Shown: piece by piece, positions 1 to 10,700 of the stretch
How the letters are laid out: each line of letters opens with the position of its first letter
Numbering within the stretch: position 1 is the stretch's first letter
Assembly (NCBI GenBank): GCA_001695595.3
Contig: MBPM02000027.1
Location: 682,001 to 746,000, forward strand
Reading direction: 5' to 3'
Origin: Plasmopara viticola
Lineage: Eukaryota; Oomycota; Peronosporomycetes; Peronosporales; Peronosporaceae
Length of the DNA: 64,000 nt
The notes under the pieces: generated by a model
Told to the model about the DNA's origin: nothing
Seen by the model: only the letters and a program-made list of their open reading frames with translations
The model's database searches: none
Program-made: the position numbers and the translations under genes

Positions 1-251
1 TTTACGTGAATGAGTAATCCATCTCATAGCACACTACCTCGCTGTACTTCTGGTCTTGACGAAAAAAGAACAGCTGAGTGGTCTGCCTCGTTACTTTGCA
101 CTTCAAAGTCAGCTTTGCTTCAAATATTCTGTATTGAAATCTTACGAGCGGAGAGCATCTAAAAAGTGCACGAAATTGCGACTTTCCTAGATGCGGGCAC
201 AACTTTGCTCTAAAAATTAATAAAGAAAAACGACTTTGCATACCTAATTTT

Positions 252-2045
252 GTGTTTCATTCGTTCCTTGGGGCAATTGCTGCGATAGTGATCCTCCTTT
301 CGCCAACATTTTCCGGTCTCAATTCACGATTGCAACCGAACCACAGCCGTTTCTTTTCTATGGCGCGACCGAACGACGCGAAGCCGGCTTTGCTACTAAA
401 TCCCGAGTCCTGGACGCCCAAGCAGCTCGAAGAATGGCTTTTGCGCTACGAAAACGGGCGCTACGCGCGCTTTGCTGGCCCTTTAAAAGGCCGCAAGGGC
501 GCCGAGATCTTGCGCTTCACGACCGTTAACTGGGCACAGCTTACCCCGCCGGAGCTTGCGACAAGTCTCCGCTTCACGCTTTTAGGCATGGTTCAGGTGG
601 CCTCAAATGACGACACGATTGCGATTGTGACAAACTTTGTACCGATTAACCCTTCACCTGAAGAGCTTAAGCGAATACCACGCGACAAGATGATGCCAGT
701 GAAGTTTCCACCAATGATAGAGTTGCCGTCAGTGCCAATCCTGATCATTTCAATGCTCTTTGTGATTGTGACAATTTTATGTTTTACGGTGTTGCGTGGA
801 CCTCTTGCTGATATCGGTATTGACTCGGAGAATTTAGTAAGATATGGATCTATCCCACTTGTGAGTGTCGTGTTCACATACCTCCACATTTGGGTGGCGC
901 TTTGGATGACTTTTTACCCTCTCGAATATACTGGATGCTTGCAAATTCCAAACACGAATACAGGCTTTGGATGGCAAGGAATAGTCCCAAACAAAGGAGA
1001 AAAGATGGCACGACAGGCCGTGCAAATTATGACTCAGCAGCTGCTCCATGTTTCAGAAATATTTGCGAAAATCGAGCCATCTCAAGTGGTTCGAGAATTG
1101 GAGCCGATCATGTTTAATACAATTCACACGGTCGTCGAAGACATGGCTTTGAAATATAGCCCAGACTTGTGGGCAGTGCTACCAATCAGGGTGAAGGAGG
1201 AGATTATTGAGAAGGTGAAAGAAGAATCTCCGGCTCATATTGAGGCACTGATGGACGAGATTCGCAATAACATTGAAGATGTGTTTGATTTAGAGGATAT
1301 GGTGGTGACTAGCATGTGCAAGGACAAGCAGCTTCTTGTAAACATGTTTATAACCTGTGGTTACTCGGAGCTGGCATTTATTCGTAACTCGGGCGCTTAC
1401 ATGGGAGGGATTTTTGGGCTCATGCAAATGGGTGTTTGGTTCGTTTACTCGGACCGCATCGTGGTGTTTCCAGTGGTGGGCTTACTTGTGGGCACGATTA
1501 CCAATTGGCTAGCTTTAAAGATGATTTTTGAACCAGTAAACCCGAAAAAGTTTTGTGGGATCACTTTTCATGGCCTTTTCCTTCGTCGGCAGAACGAGGT
1601 CGCTGAAGTGTATGGAAGGATGGTGGCTCGTGATGTTTTGAACTCACGTAATATCTTTGAGGCGATATTGAAAGGCCCGTACTCTGACCGTCTGTTTGAG
1701 CTTGTGTACGACAATGTTCAAGAGGCCGTCAACGCAGCCACTCAAACCACTCAAAAGCTTATCAATTTTAGTATTGGCGAGGAAATGTACGCTAACATTA
1801 AGGAGGACGTGACCAATCATATTGTTGAGATTTTTCCGGAAAGTCTGCGCCACATTGAAAGCTACGCGACTGTCGCCATGGACTTGGAGGTGACATTGCG
1901 CGAGAAAATGAAGCTGTTGAGTTTTGAGCAGTTTGAAAACCTACTTCATCCGATTTTTGAAGAGGATGAGTGGAAGCTTGTGGTCATGGGAGGCGTGCTA
2001 GGAGTTTTGATTGGCATTGTTCAAGCTTTTCTCATCAATCATTAG
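252..2045 (+). CDS. SAM-domain DUF445 membrane protein
   Basis: Intronless 597-aa frame. Residues 1-22 are hydrophobic (signal anchor), and Met37 is an alternative start. Residues about 52-115 (WTPKQLEEWL, then KGAEILRFT) look like a SAM domain. Hydrophobic helices lie near 158-182, 197-225 and 386-425, and a last one at 575-595 ends the protein. Between them are DUF445 (YheB/YjiN-type) hallmarks: GFGWQGIVPNKGEKMA at 238-253 and GTITNWLALKMIFEP at 414-428. DUF445 proteins are membrane proteins of unknown biochemical role, mostly described from bacteria, so no function is assigned. The SAM part suggests protein-protein contacts (inference). The gene converges on the RING-ended gene, with 147 bp between stop codons. 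Confidence 0.85.
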   Translation: MFHSFLGAIAAIVILLSPTFSGLNSRLQPNHSRFFSMARPNDAKPALLLNPESWTPKQLEEWLLRYENGRYARFAGPLKGRKGAEILRFTTVNWAQLTPPELATSLRFTLLGMVQVASNDDTIAIVTNFVPINPSPEELKRIPRDKMMPVKFPPMIELPSVPILIISMLFVIVTILCFTVLRGPLADIGIDSENLVRYGSIPLVSVVFTYLHIWVALWMTFYPLEYTGCLQIPNTNTGFGWQGIVPNKGEKMARQAVQIMTQQLLHVSEIFAKIEPSQVVRELEPIMFNTIHTVVEDMALKYSPDLWAVLPIRVKEEIIEKVKEESPAHIEALMDEIRNNIEDVFDLEDMVVTSMCKDKQLLVNMFITCGYSELAFIRNSGAYMGGIFGLMQMGVWFVYSDRIVVFPVVGLLVGTITNWLALKMIFEPVNPKKFCGITFHGLFLRRQNEVAEVYGRMVARDVLNSRNIFEAILKGPYSDRLFELVYDNVQEAVNAATQTTQKLINFSIGEEMYANIKEDVTNHIVEIFPESLRHIESYATVAMDLEVTLREKMKLLSFEQFENLLHPIFEEDEWKLVVMGGVLGVLIGIVQAFLINH

Positions 2046-2191
2046 CTGCAATTGTTAGGTTGAGGAGCTTTAGTTACTTTTCGATTAGCAATCGCAGTAA
2101 AATATCGAATAATTTATCAACTTATACGTGTACTATTTTTTTCCTTACTTTGCAATTACGAGTGATACTTTTAATATACGTATCGTAAAAA

Positions 2192-5100
2192 TTAATGCTG
2201 CGGGTGATCAACGCTAAATTGACACACTGGGCAGACTTTGTTTAAAGACAACCACGAGTCGACGCAATCGGAATGATACGAGTGAAAACACGGCAACGAC
2301 TTGATCTCTTCACCAAATTCAAAGCTGCAACGACAAATTAAACAACTAACGACAAATTTTCATCACGTGAGTCGAATTGGCCGGATTTAGTACATGTAAA
2401 AAAAGCATGCGTACTCGGGATTGCCTTGATCGTTGCTTCGTTTGGACGCACTGAATGTGTACGTTGGGAGCTGATTGATCACCACATTCGATGCACCGCG
2501 CCTGAATAAAAAGCACGATTGTTTTAGATAAATGCTGCCACCAACAGAATGAGGTCACACATACGACTTCGACGACTGAGGACGATGACCGCTTTGGACT
2601 TGCACAGAAGCGGGTGGTTCGTTTGTCTCAACTGCAATGCTCACTGCAACGCAATGAAACGTGGTAAGAGTTTTAGAATCACACAAGCATCACATAATCG
2701 CGTCTTAGCAATGTACCGATCCGATAATCAAGACTAGGCTGGACTTCTGTCACTGGAATATCCCTAACAAACTGCAGTGCAAATATTGATACGATGGTCG
2801 TAAGAAGCTCTAACCTCTTCCTTCGCACAAACATTAAAGCACCTCGTCGTCGTAGTGACTTCCTGGTATATCTGCAATTCAGCCAGTACAATAACTATCA
2901 GAATGCCATCGACACTTAGCCTTTTCACAATCGCGATGCGTACCAAAATCTGTTTCATACAGATGCTGCAACCATCGTGCATACTCTTCGTCAAAGGGCA
3001 TGATTCCTATGGTAACAAAGATAGTCATCAGTGTACGACCAACAAGCGTCGACCGAATATCACACACACCTGCTCCCACGTCAAAAGAAGACGGCACGTT
3101 CTCATCTAATGATTCGACACTCGCCCCCATCTTGATCACTTTTTCACGAATTGCGGCTGGCAAGGCAAAGCGGAAGAAATGCCGCAAGGGCAGCACTTTC
3201 CTTTCACCATTACCAGCATCGACGTGAAAGAGAAGGTATATATCGACACGATTTGGAAACGCCCTTCGAATCACATCGACTTTTTCTAATGTGAGGTCCC
3301 CAAATGGCGTTCGAACAGATTGGCCCAATAGAAACGTGACAGCACTTGGACCATCGTATCGTATAACTTTAACCTGACTATCGTGTCGCTGGCGCTCGGC
3401 AAATGAGCTGGCATGAGCAACAACACCATTCTCCTGTCCTGCTGCCACTGCTGAAGCACTAGTCGAGTTGATTTCATCCATCTGCCTGATCGGTAACGGT
3501 AACTCCATTGCGGGAAATGCACTGGAAGAATGTGAATACAAAATACGAGCTGCAAATTGCTTGGGCAGGGAGAACGACGAAGAAATAGAGTCAAAGTCAC
3601 CATTTTCGAGGCTTAGCGTGACAACCCCCACATCTTCATCTTGCAACCCAAATTCATCTTCAGCACCTTGCAACTCTAACAAAATACTAGCGTGTAGTCG
3701 GCACTCAAAAATTAGTTCTCCTTGCCGCCCAAATGGTAAATGATACATCTTGAGCACCAGATCGCCACAATTCGCAAATTGTTTTCCCACTCGAAAAGTG
3801 TGTATTCCAGTGTAAAGATCAACATTTCGGATTCCATTCACCATGCTGGAAAACAAGACTCCCTTTTCATTTTGAAGGACAAAATATGGTCGACAAATGT
3901 CAACCATTGGTGACGAAGCAGCCGCTTCCGTAGTGGCAGCGTCCTCTGTACAATCAGGCTCTGGTAACAAGTCAATTTGCCGAATGTAAATCGACCGAGC
4001 AGCTGGTGTGACGGCAATTCCCGTAAGCTTTTGCTTTTTCTCATCAATGGATGGTAAGTCGGCGCAATTGACAAGTTCTTTATCTCTCATCTCTAGCAGC
4101 TTGGCAAAGTCGGCAACGTACCGCGCTTGAGGGCGCGGCAATCCTCCTGTGTATGATGCATTTTTGGGGTCATTGCCACTAAATGTTCGATGAAGTTTTG
4201 ATGGCCACGTTTCTGCGAGCTTGATGTGGTGCAAATACGCGCTAAGCAATTCATTGCTAAAGTTTTCGGGAAAAGAAGACGCATCGGTGCAGTAGAGTGT
4301 GCAGCACGTTGCAAACACGCTCATTTGGTCATTGTTCGGTGCCAACAAAATGGCAACATTCGACGGCTTCAAATCCAGCCAGGCCGCTACTGTTGAAGTG
4401 ACTACGAAACTGGAATGCATGGAAGGTATTGGCCCGCGGCAATACGATATAGAAGCGATTCGTCCATCTATCAAGTAACGACATGAGACATTAGTTGGGC
4501 AATGTAACATTTCTTTTTGACGAAACGTACCGCAAAATTCATCAAATACCAAAGGTTTATGGTGCATCCTCTTTACTCCATCGAATAATCCACAGTCAAA
4601 GACGCATGCACGATCGTCAAATCTGCCGCACCGAACAAAAATCCATCAGCAAGCCACTAGATGCCACAAAACGAGGTTCTATACATACCTCTGTGTCATC
4701 TGCGAGTCCAATTGCTCCAGCACTTTAACTGCGGCATTCCAATTGCGTGCTGAAGAGTACGCGCCAAAGAGTCGACTAAAAGTGGTAATGTGTGGTGGTG
4801 CTACGCAATAAACCCTGCAACAAAACGCCTCTTAAGCCTGATCAAACAATCTCCCTCCTAGTTTAACGCTACTCAACAAACCTCGGAGCAATTTGAATAA
4901 AGCACCCGTCCTCACTCGTCTTGGCAAACAATGCGTACTGTACTGTACTCTGCAAAGAAGCCTGGAGTCTGTACGTCCAAAGAAGCACCTTGTACGTGTT
5001 AGAGGCCGTATTCTCGCTCTCTTGCTTGACATCGTCGTCGTCGGTGGCAGCCTCAATAGCCTCGAAACTCTCCGGTCCTTTCAGCAACAAGGATTTGGAA

Positions 5101-5342
5101 CGTCCCGGCATGGTCCCTTCGCGATCGTCAAGATCCGTAGAATCCTCTGCGATCGCTTCCATAGCTGCCACCTCCGTGGGCGACGGAGGCAGCGACAGCT
5201 TCAGCAGCAAGCGACGTACGCGCGGATCTTCGGCAATACGCTCTGAATTCATGCGGCGGATGAGGACAGAGCCACGCTCGACCCACGCGATGCTCTCAGG
5301 AAGTTGCTGGTCGCTGGCCATGGGCTCCCAAAGTTTGTACAC
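2192..5342 (-). CDS. PTEN/auxilin-type pseudophosphatase-C2 protein ending in RING-H2
   Basis: Eight-exon model, all phases consistent, 901 aa: 5342-4882, 4814-4689, 4622-4531, 4467-2916, 2871-2717, 2643-2565, 2501-2415, 2345-2192. The N-terminal half resembles the tensin-phosphatase plus C2 unit of auxilin/GAK (GGLPRPQARYVADF; RPYFVLQNEKG; GDLVLKMYHLPF). Where an active phosphatase has HCxxGxxR, this protein reads LLAPNNDQMSVF, so the domain should be catalytically dead. The last exon encodes a complete RING-H2 finger (CLIC, then CFHSYH, DC and CPVC), typical of E3 ubiquitin ligases. The link between the C2 part and the RING rests on my splice choices at 2915/2872 and 2716/2644. If those are wrong, the RING exons (about 2192-2871) are a separate small gene. 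The 63-nt intron 4530-4468 has no stop and could be retained. Met8 is an alternative start. Lipid or clathrin-membrane targeting of an E3 ligase is inference. Confidence 0.7.
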
Positions 5343-5722
5343 AAGTACAATGTCTGATACTTTGAACTACGAAGAGAGCTGTTTGTTTGAAGTCGGGGAT
5401 TGTTCTTCAGTGAGAACTTGAAAATGTATGTAAAAAGTTACAAGAGCAGGCCAGACAACACAACAACATCTATCAGCTGTTCGGTTTAGTTTACACTATT
5501 AATTACATACGTAGAAAAGGTGGATTTTTTGCGCGCTTGGTAAAGTTTACAAACGACGTAGTAAATGGTTCCCACTGGAGTCGCGATGTAAAAGGCAGGA
5601 CCCGGTCGTGCCTACGCTCGTTATTGTTGACAAGCGTGTCACCTTAACAGACGTCCATAGCGAATCATCGAGAGACAATACCCAGTGCACTTAGCCAAGG
5701 AATTTCATTATTATCACGGCAA

Positions 5723-6700
5723 TTACTTGCGTGGAGGAGGAGCCACATTCTGCGGCAGAGCCTTACCGTAACCAGAGCGGAAAGTAGTGCTCATGCTACC
5801 AGCATCGTCATTCGCAGGTTTGTTTGAAGGCTTGGCCCACTCTAGTTTTAGAATCAAGTGGTCATAGCCATAGCCTTGCAGTTTGTTCAAGGCCTTCTCG
5901 GCATCTTCTCGATACATAAAGCTAACAAAGGCAAAGCCACGCGACTGGAACGTTTCACGGTCCTTTGCCAAATACACACGAGACACCGGGCCAAAAGCGC
6001 GAAAGAGCTCCTTGAGATCGTCTTCACGCGTGTCGGGCGACACGTTGGTCACACGTAAGGTAGCGCTGTCGTCGCGCGCGTTGTCGCTACCAGCGTCACC
6101 ACTAGCACCCATACGACCGCGCAGACCAGGCGGTACATACTTGCTAGAGCCAAAGGCACCGTCCAGACCAGAGCTGCGAGCACTTGGCTCAGCGGACGCG
6201 GCCGCTGTTTCTGTGGTCTCGCCCGACTCGGCGCGCTTGGCCATGTCCTTCTCCAACTCATCTTTAGGCGTGTCTTTATACGGACACTTGAGCGTCCAGT
6301 GGTCACCCACCATACCACAATGGCGACAGACCACGATGGACGAATTCTTGACGCCGGCAAAAATATTCTCCTCTTCCTTCTTCTCCCCAGGCAGTATTTG
6401 GTCCGCATTCGGGTCGTCCAGCTTCACCTCCTCATACGACATATACGTGACATTACTTCCATTGCCGTCTTCCAGTGCTTCCCCAAATTTCGCCCACTTC
6501 TTACGCTCAAGGGCCCGCTTGCTGATGCGTTCCACCTCTGTCACCTTCTTGACCTTCTTGGTGACCTTGACCTTGTCTCCGGCCTCGTTTAATTTCCACT
6601 CAACAATCTGACGCACACCGTTCGAGTCCGGTTCGCTCTCCACGCGTTGTGGCAAAAGGTCATCCTCCTCATCACCCCACCGCATACCTGAGAACGCCAT
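5723..6700 (-). CDS. eIF3g: translation initiation factor eIF3 subunit G
   Basis: Intronless 325-aa protein of normal family length. It shows the eIF3g plan: an N-terminal region that binds other eIF3 subunits, a single zinc knuckle at 125-139 (CRHCGMVGDHWTLKC), the conserved KYVPPGLRGR segment at 187-196, and a C-terminal RRM at 213-292 with RNP2 (LRVTNVS) and RNP1 (RGFAFVSF). It works in the cytoplasm as an RNA-binding part of eIF3, in 40S recruitment and scanning. It lies downstream of and diverges from the BTB gene, with 139 bp between the start codons. The start MAFSGMRWGDEEDD is the family's usual N-terminus. Confidence 0.95.
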   Translation of the reverse strand: MAFSGMRWGDEEDDLLPQRVESEPDSNGVRQIVEWKLNEAGDKVKVTKKVKKVTEVERISKRALERKKWAKFGEALEDGNGSNVTYMSYEEVKLDDPNADQILPGEKKEEENIFAGVKNSSIVVCRHCGMVGDHWTLKCPYKDTPKDELEKDMAKRAESGETTETAAASAEPSARSSGLDGAFGSSKYVPPGLRGRMGASGDAGSDNARDDSATLRVTNVSPDTREDDLKELFRAFGPVSRVYLAKDRETFQSRGFAFVSFMYREDAEKALNKLQGYGYDHLILKLEWAKPSNKPANDDAGSMSTTFRSGYGKALPQNVAPPPRK

Positions 6701-6839
6701 GCGAGCTTTTGATTATAAAAAACTATGCTGAGCCATCCATTGGTTGGCCTCATTAAAATTGGGATAAATAAATACTATTCGAAATACAAGATAAAACCCA
6801 ATTTGGGTGTAATAAGTGCTGAACAGACACTTGAACTTT
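6701..6839. promoter_or_regulatory. shared promoter between eIF3g and BTB gene
   Basis: A 139-bp gap between two divergent start codons must hold the 5' UTRs and core promoters of both genes. It is AT-rich, and no TATA box or other single element stands out. Confidence 0.5.
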
Positions 6840-7718
6840 ATGCTATCTCGCGAGAATTTGCGTCGCGATTTGGAACGTGAATGGGCACTGATCGAAAGTG
6901 CTGAACAAAAGGTTATTTGCGATTAGTTAATGTTCAATGGAAGAGCGGTAACAAGTCTTGTGTTCTGTGTGTCCAATTCGTACAGCTCGTGGATGAGAAA
7001 AAAAAGGTGGTAGCCGAGTGGGTGACTGTAGAGAGCGCGCAGCAAGAGTACGAAGCCCAGCGCAATGAGTACGTTTAGTAGTATAAACAACAAGTCAAAA
7101 CTTTCTAACGTGTATCTTTGTGTCAATCATAGGTTTGAGAAAAATCTGAGCAAGCATTTCGACTTTCTTCCTGATGACTCAGTGATTGTCTTCAACGTCG
7201 GTGGGCAGGTGCGACCTGCTACTAGCTTTGCGTTGGGTACCAGTGTCGCAATTGTCATTCTGCCAAGATTGTTTTAGTTGTTTAGGTCAACCGTCAAAGT
7301 CTGGACTCGAGATCGTTTTTCTATCTTGGCCCAACTTTGCACAAAGTCCCCAAAACTCTGCCCTGACAAGGACGGATCATTCTTTTTTGACCGCGATTTC
7401 TTGGTCTTTCAGCTTATTTTTGCCTTTTTGCGAGATAATCAATTACCGGATGCAGTCGAGGAGTTGCGTGAGCTGTATTGTGAAGCCTCTTTCTACCGAT
7501 TAGGTCTCCTTCGACACGCTATCGAGGCTCGGATGCTCGGTCAGGACGCAATGGCAGTAAGTGTACTGCGGGTACGTCCAAGTGACACACCAGCTTCGAA
7601 TTCAGTTGAAAAGAATGACAGCAAGCTTGCTACGTCGACAGCCGAAACGACTGTGCCTTCATATTTAAGCACTTTTGGCGAATTGCCGGACCCGTTCGGC
7701 TTTACGTCAAAAAAATAG
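6840..7718 (+). CDS. KCTD-like BTB/POZ (T1) domain protein
   Basis: Four-exon model, phases consistent, 223 aa: 6840-6911, 6986-7068, 7133-7208, 7278-7718. Introns are 64-74 nt. A short, charged N-terminal helix (MLSRENLRRDLEREW) leads into a BTB/T1 fold beginning VIVFNVGGQLFRST at about 71-84 and continuing through FFFDRDFLVFQLIFAFLRDNQLP and ELYCEASFYRLGLL. FNVGGxLF is the start signature of KCTD-type domains, which form oligomers and often link substrates to cullin-3 E3 ligases. The rest is a short low-complexity tail, with no second domain, so the partner cannot be named. The acceptor at 7277 was chosen because it restores GGQLF without a phase break. Confidence 0.8.
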
Positions 7719-10700
7719 AAATATGATTTTGAACAGCGTTGCATTACATATCCTAAAATCAGGTTTTTGCGAGCACTAAAATGAAGTAAAATGTGGACAC
7801 GTTACCAGTTAGTACTTCCCAAGTCTGCGATTTTCAGATGAACATAAAGGTTCGCTTTTGATCAATTGTCGTAAGACTAAACGTAGCTTAATTTAACTAT
7901 CCGAAAGTTTGATCCTTTGCCGAGGTACGCCATCTATTAAGGGCTCGCATGCAAGACAAAGTCGTATGTATTACAACCACAAACTCTAATTTTGGTCATT
8001 TATGAACCCCACACATCTGTCGTGGAGCGGTGCTAAGGCCTGCTGGGTCAACGAGCAGTTTGGGATCTGCGAAGTGCCGTTCTGGATCTCAACTGACCAC
8101 CGTTTCGACGCATTTAGACTGGTGCAGCAGCGTGTGCCTCGCTCTGAAGTCCATCTCTACGGTAGAGCTACAAAGACTGCATTTTTCTTATTGCGCAAAA
8201 AAAGCGTTCGAATAGATATAAAGTGCCCCTATGCAAAAAAAGCATCCTCATTCAACTTAGAGATTTGAGCAACCAAGCAAAACCTCTAGCGCGAAATGCT
8301 GCTATCCGACTCATTCTGGAATAGAGTTCCGTACCTTATAGGGCTTTTTCGATGAGCGAAGCGCCCAGCCCACCCTACTGTCACACACCCTTGGGGGCGG
8401 GCTTTAAGGGTGTGATTGCTTACCCACCTCAGCGATGTACCTTCGGCTTCTTATATCCGGACCCTATGGATATCGTACCAAGGCACCTTCCGGTCCCGAG
8501 CTGACCGACTCATCACATGATTCAGTAAGTCTGAATTAAACTAAAGCAAAGCTCGTGTGCCCTGCTTATTGAATGCTTGTTCGATGAAGTAAAACGGGTG
8601 CGTAAAGGTTGTGCTTCCAGCTACCTTTTTTGGCTATTAGATCACTGATTATTAATAATAATGAAGTGGAAATCGCACTCGTTTATCTTCTAAGAGACAT
8701 CTTGCAAAACGTAACGAGTGCCCTTGAGTGTTGGTTAGCTGCAATCTCAGCGCTGGGAGCCTTGGTCTCTGAGTTTGGGAATTTACAACGCTCGCAGATC
8801 GAAACTAGTCTGTAGGGCTTGCTCAAAAATTTTGGGCATTTACGGCGGAAGCAAAAAAGCAACATGTTGGACTACACGCATCGGCGTGCTCTAAATATAG
8901 TAGATACTTAGTAATCTTTTAATTTAAGGGGGCGGATGTACCCGCCGTGGCGGTTTGTACGTCCCACAGCATGCCAATTTTCCCTTGAGGGTTAACAAAC
9001 GCTCTAGTGACGATAAATTACCTGGCCACAAATGCTAGACTGATTGTGGGTTTTTGCACTTGTATACTTTGACAATGTATTAATCATTTTTGCTCTCAAG
9101 ACGACTCTTCGGATCTAAAGACTTATCTAGATCATCTAGCGTATGTTTTGGGAGCATTGGGGACCAATAAAAGGTTTGTAAACACCAACGAGTACGTCTT
9201 TAAGGCAGAGGAGAAAAAGTTCTCAGCAAATTTGCAAAAGCAGCCATGGGGGTAGTCTCGAGCAGACATAGAATAAGGATAAATCTTCTCAGCTTTGTCT
9301 AGGCCACGATCATATAATGTTTCGCGGAAATGTTGAGATATTTACTACTGAGCTCTTATGTGGGTAAGACAAAGCCTCTGTCCGACACCATCGCACTTAG
9401 CCTAGATAGCTTGCACCACAATGCTTGGAACGTTAAAGAGAGTTTTCAGCTGGTATCTATACAAACGACATAAACCGTCACCTGCGACAATTCCGATTAT
9501 GCATCTCCTCTTTGTAGTGAGCTTCAGGCTCGGCAGGCCGCTCAAATGCACAGACTTATGAGTCATAAGTCCCTTCGTTTTATGATCGATACAGCGATGG
9601 CTATAAGTTGTAAGCACTTCAAGCCGCCGCAAGACCCCCTAAACTCGCCTTACCAGCTAGATCAATCGCAGATGTCTGATGAATCAGCTCGTCAAAAGAA
9701 CCTTTCACTTTGCTAATTTTGGTTAGCGCATTGTCTGATCCGAAGCACGTCGACAAATATATATTAAAGTTGATAGGAATAAGTTTTGCGCAAAGTTATT
9801 GCGCAAAAAATGACAGCCGTTTTGTCATTACTTGGAGCAAGTGGAGCATATTTTTTTCTACCCTTAAATATGCATGATTCGAATGGTTTACAACGATTTT
9901 AAAAGTAAGAGTCGTACCCCAGTTTTGTTGGATAAACGTAATGGGAAAAAACTCCATGCATAATTAGGACATATCCGTTCGGGTACCCAAATTTTTTTCC
10001 AGACCAGTACAATAGACTTGCTTATGCCTTCCTCATCGAGCTGTTGTAATTAGCAAAACTTGCCTCTTAATGCTGTATGGAGACCTCTGTGCAGCGGTCC
10101 ATTCGACTATATGTTTCATAGATCACATGACAAAAAAAGTCCAATTCTTTAGCAAGGTCCGGAAACGTCCGAAGAGCCGCCTATTGACCGACTCGGTTGA
10201 CTCAGAAAGCAATCTCAAGTCTTCGTCACGAGCGGCTTTTTCCAAAGCTCTATGATCGCCAAGACCAGCGTCGATTCCATATAAAGTATCTTGCAAGGCA
10301 AAAGCGCTGTCACAAATGCAAAAGCTTGTGAAGTGGCACGTTAAGTATACCGCTTTACTTTGAATGTGAGTGCTATTGGACCAGTTTTGGCTCGACTACC
10401 CGAAGATCACTGCAATTGGGAATCAGGAAAAACAGAAGATTCGTATATAGCCAAGTCGTTTTGGCCAAATATTTTTAATAGAAGTGACTCCATACCTCTT
10501 TGGCGCTATGCCGAAGCCAGGACGGTTAGAAGTTAAGTTTTCTCCGACCCACTATATGAGCAAGCTGTACTTAATACCCACGGACATAAGGTTTTTGCTC
10601 GATGTGGCTAAGCTTTGAGCTAAACTATTTGGAAGGTTCAATAAAATTTAGAATAGTCAATTTATTTGAACAGTGATGGTAACAATGCTGTGAAGAACCC

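Noticed and set aside
5883..6611. 242-codon plus-strand frame
   Set aside because: Exact antisense of eIF3g, Ser/Arg-rich composition typical of a shadow.
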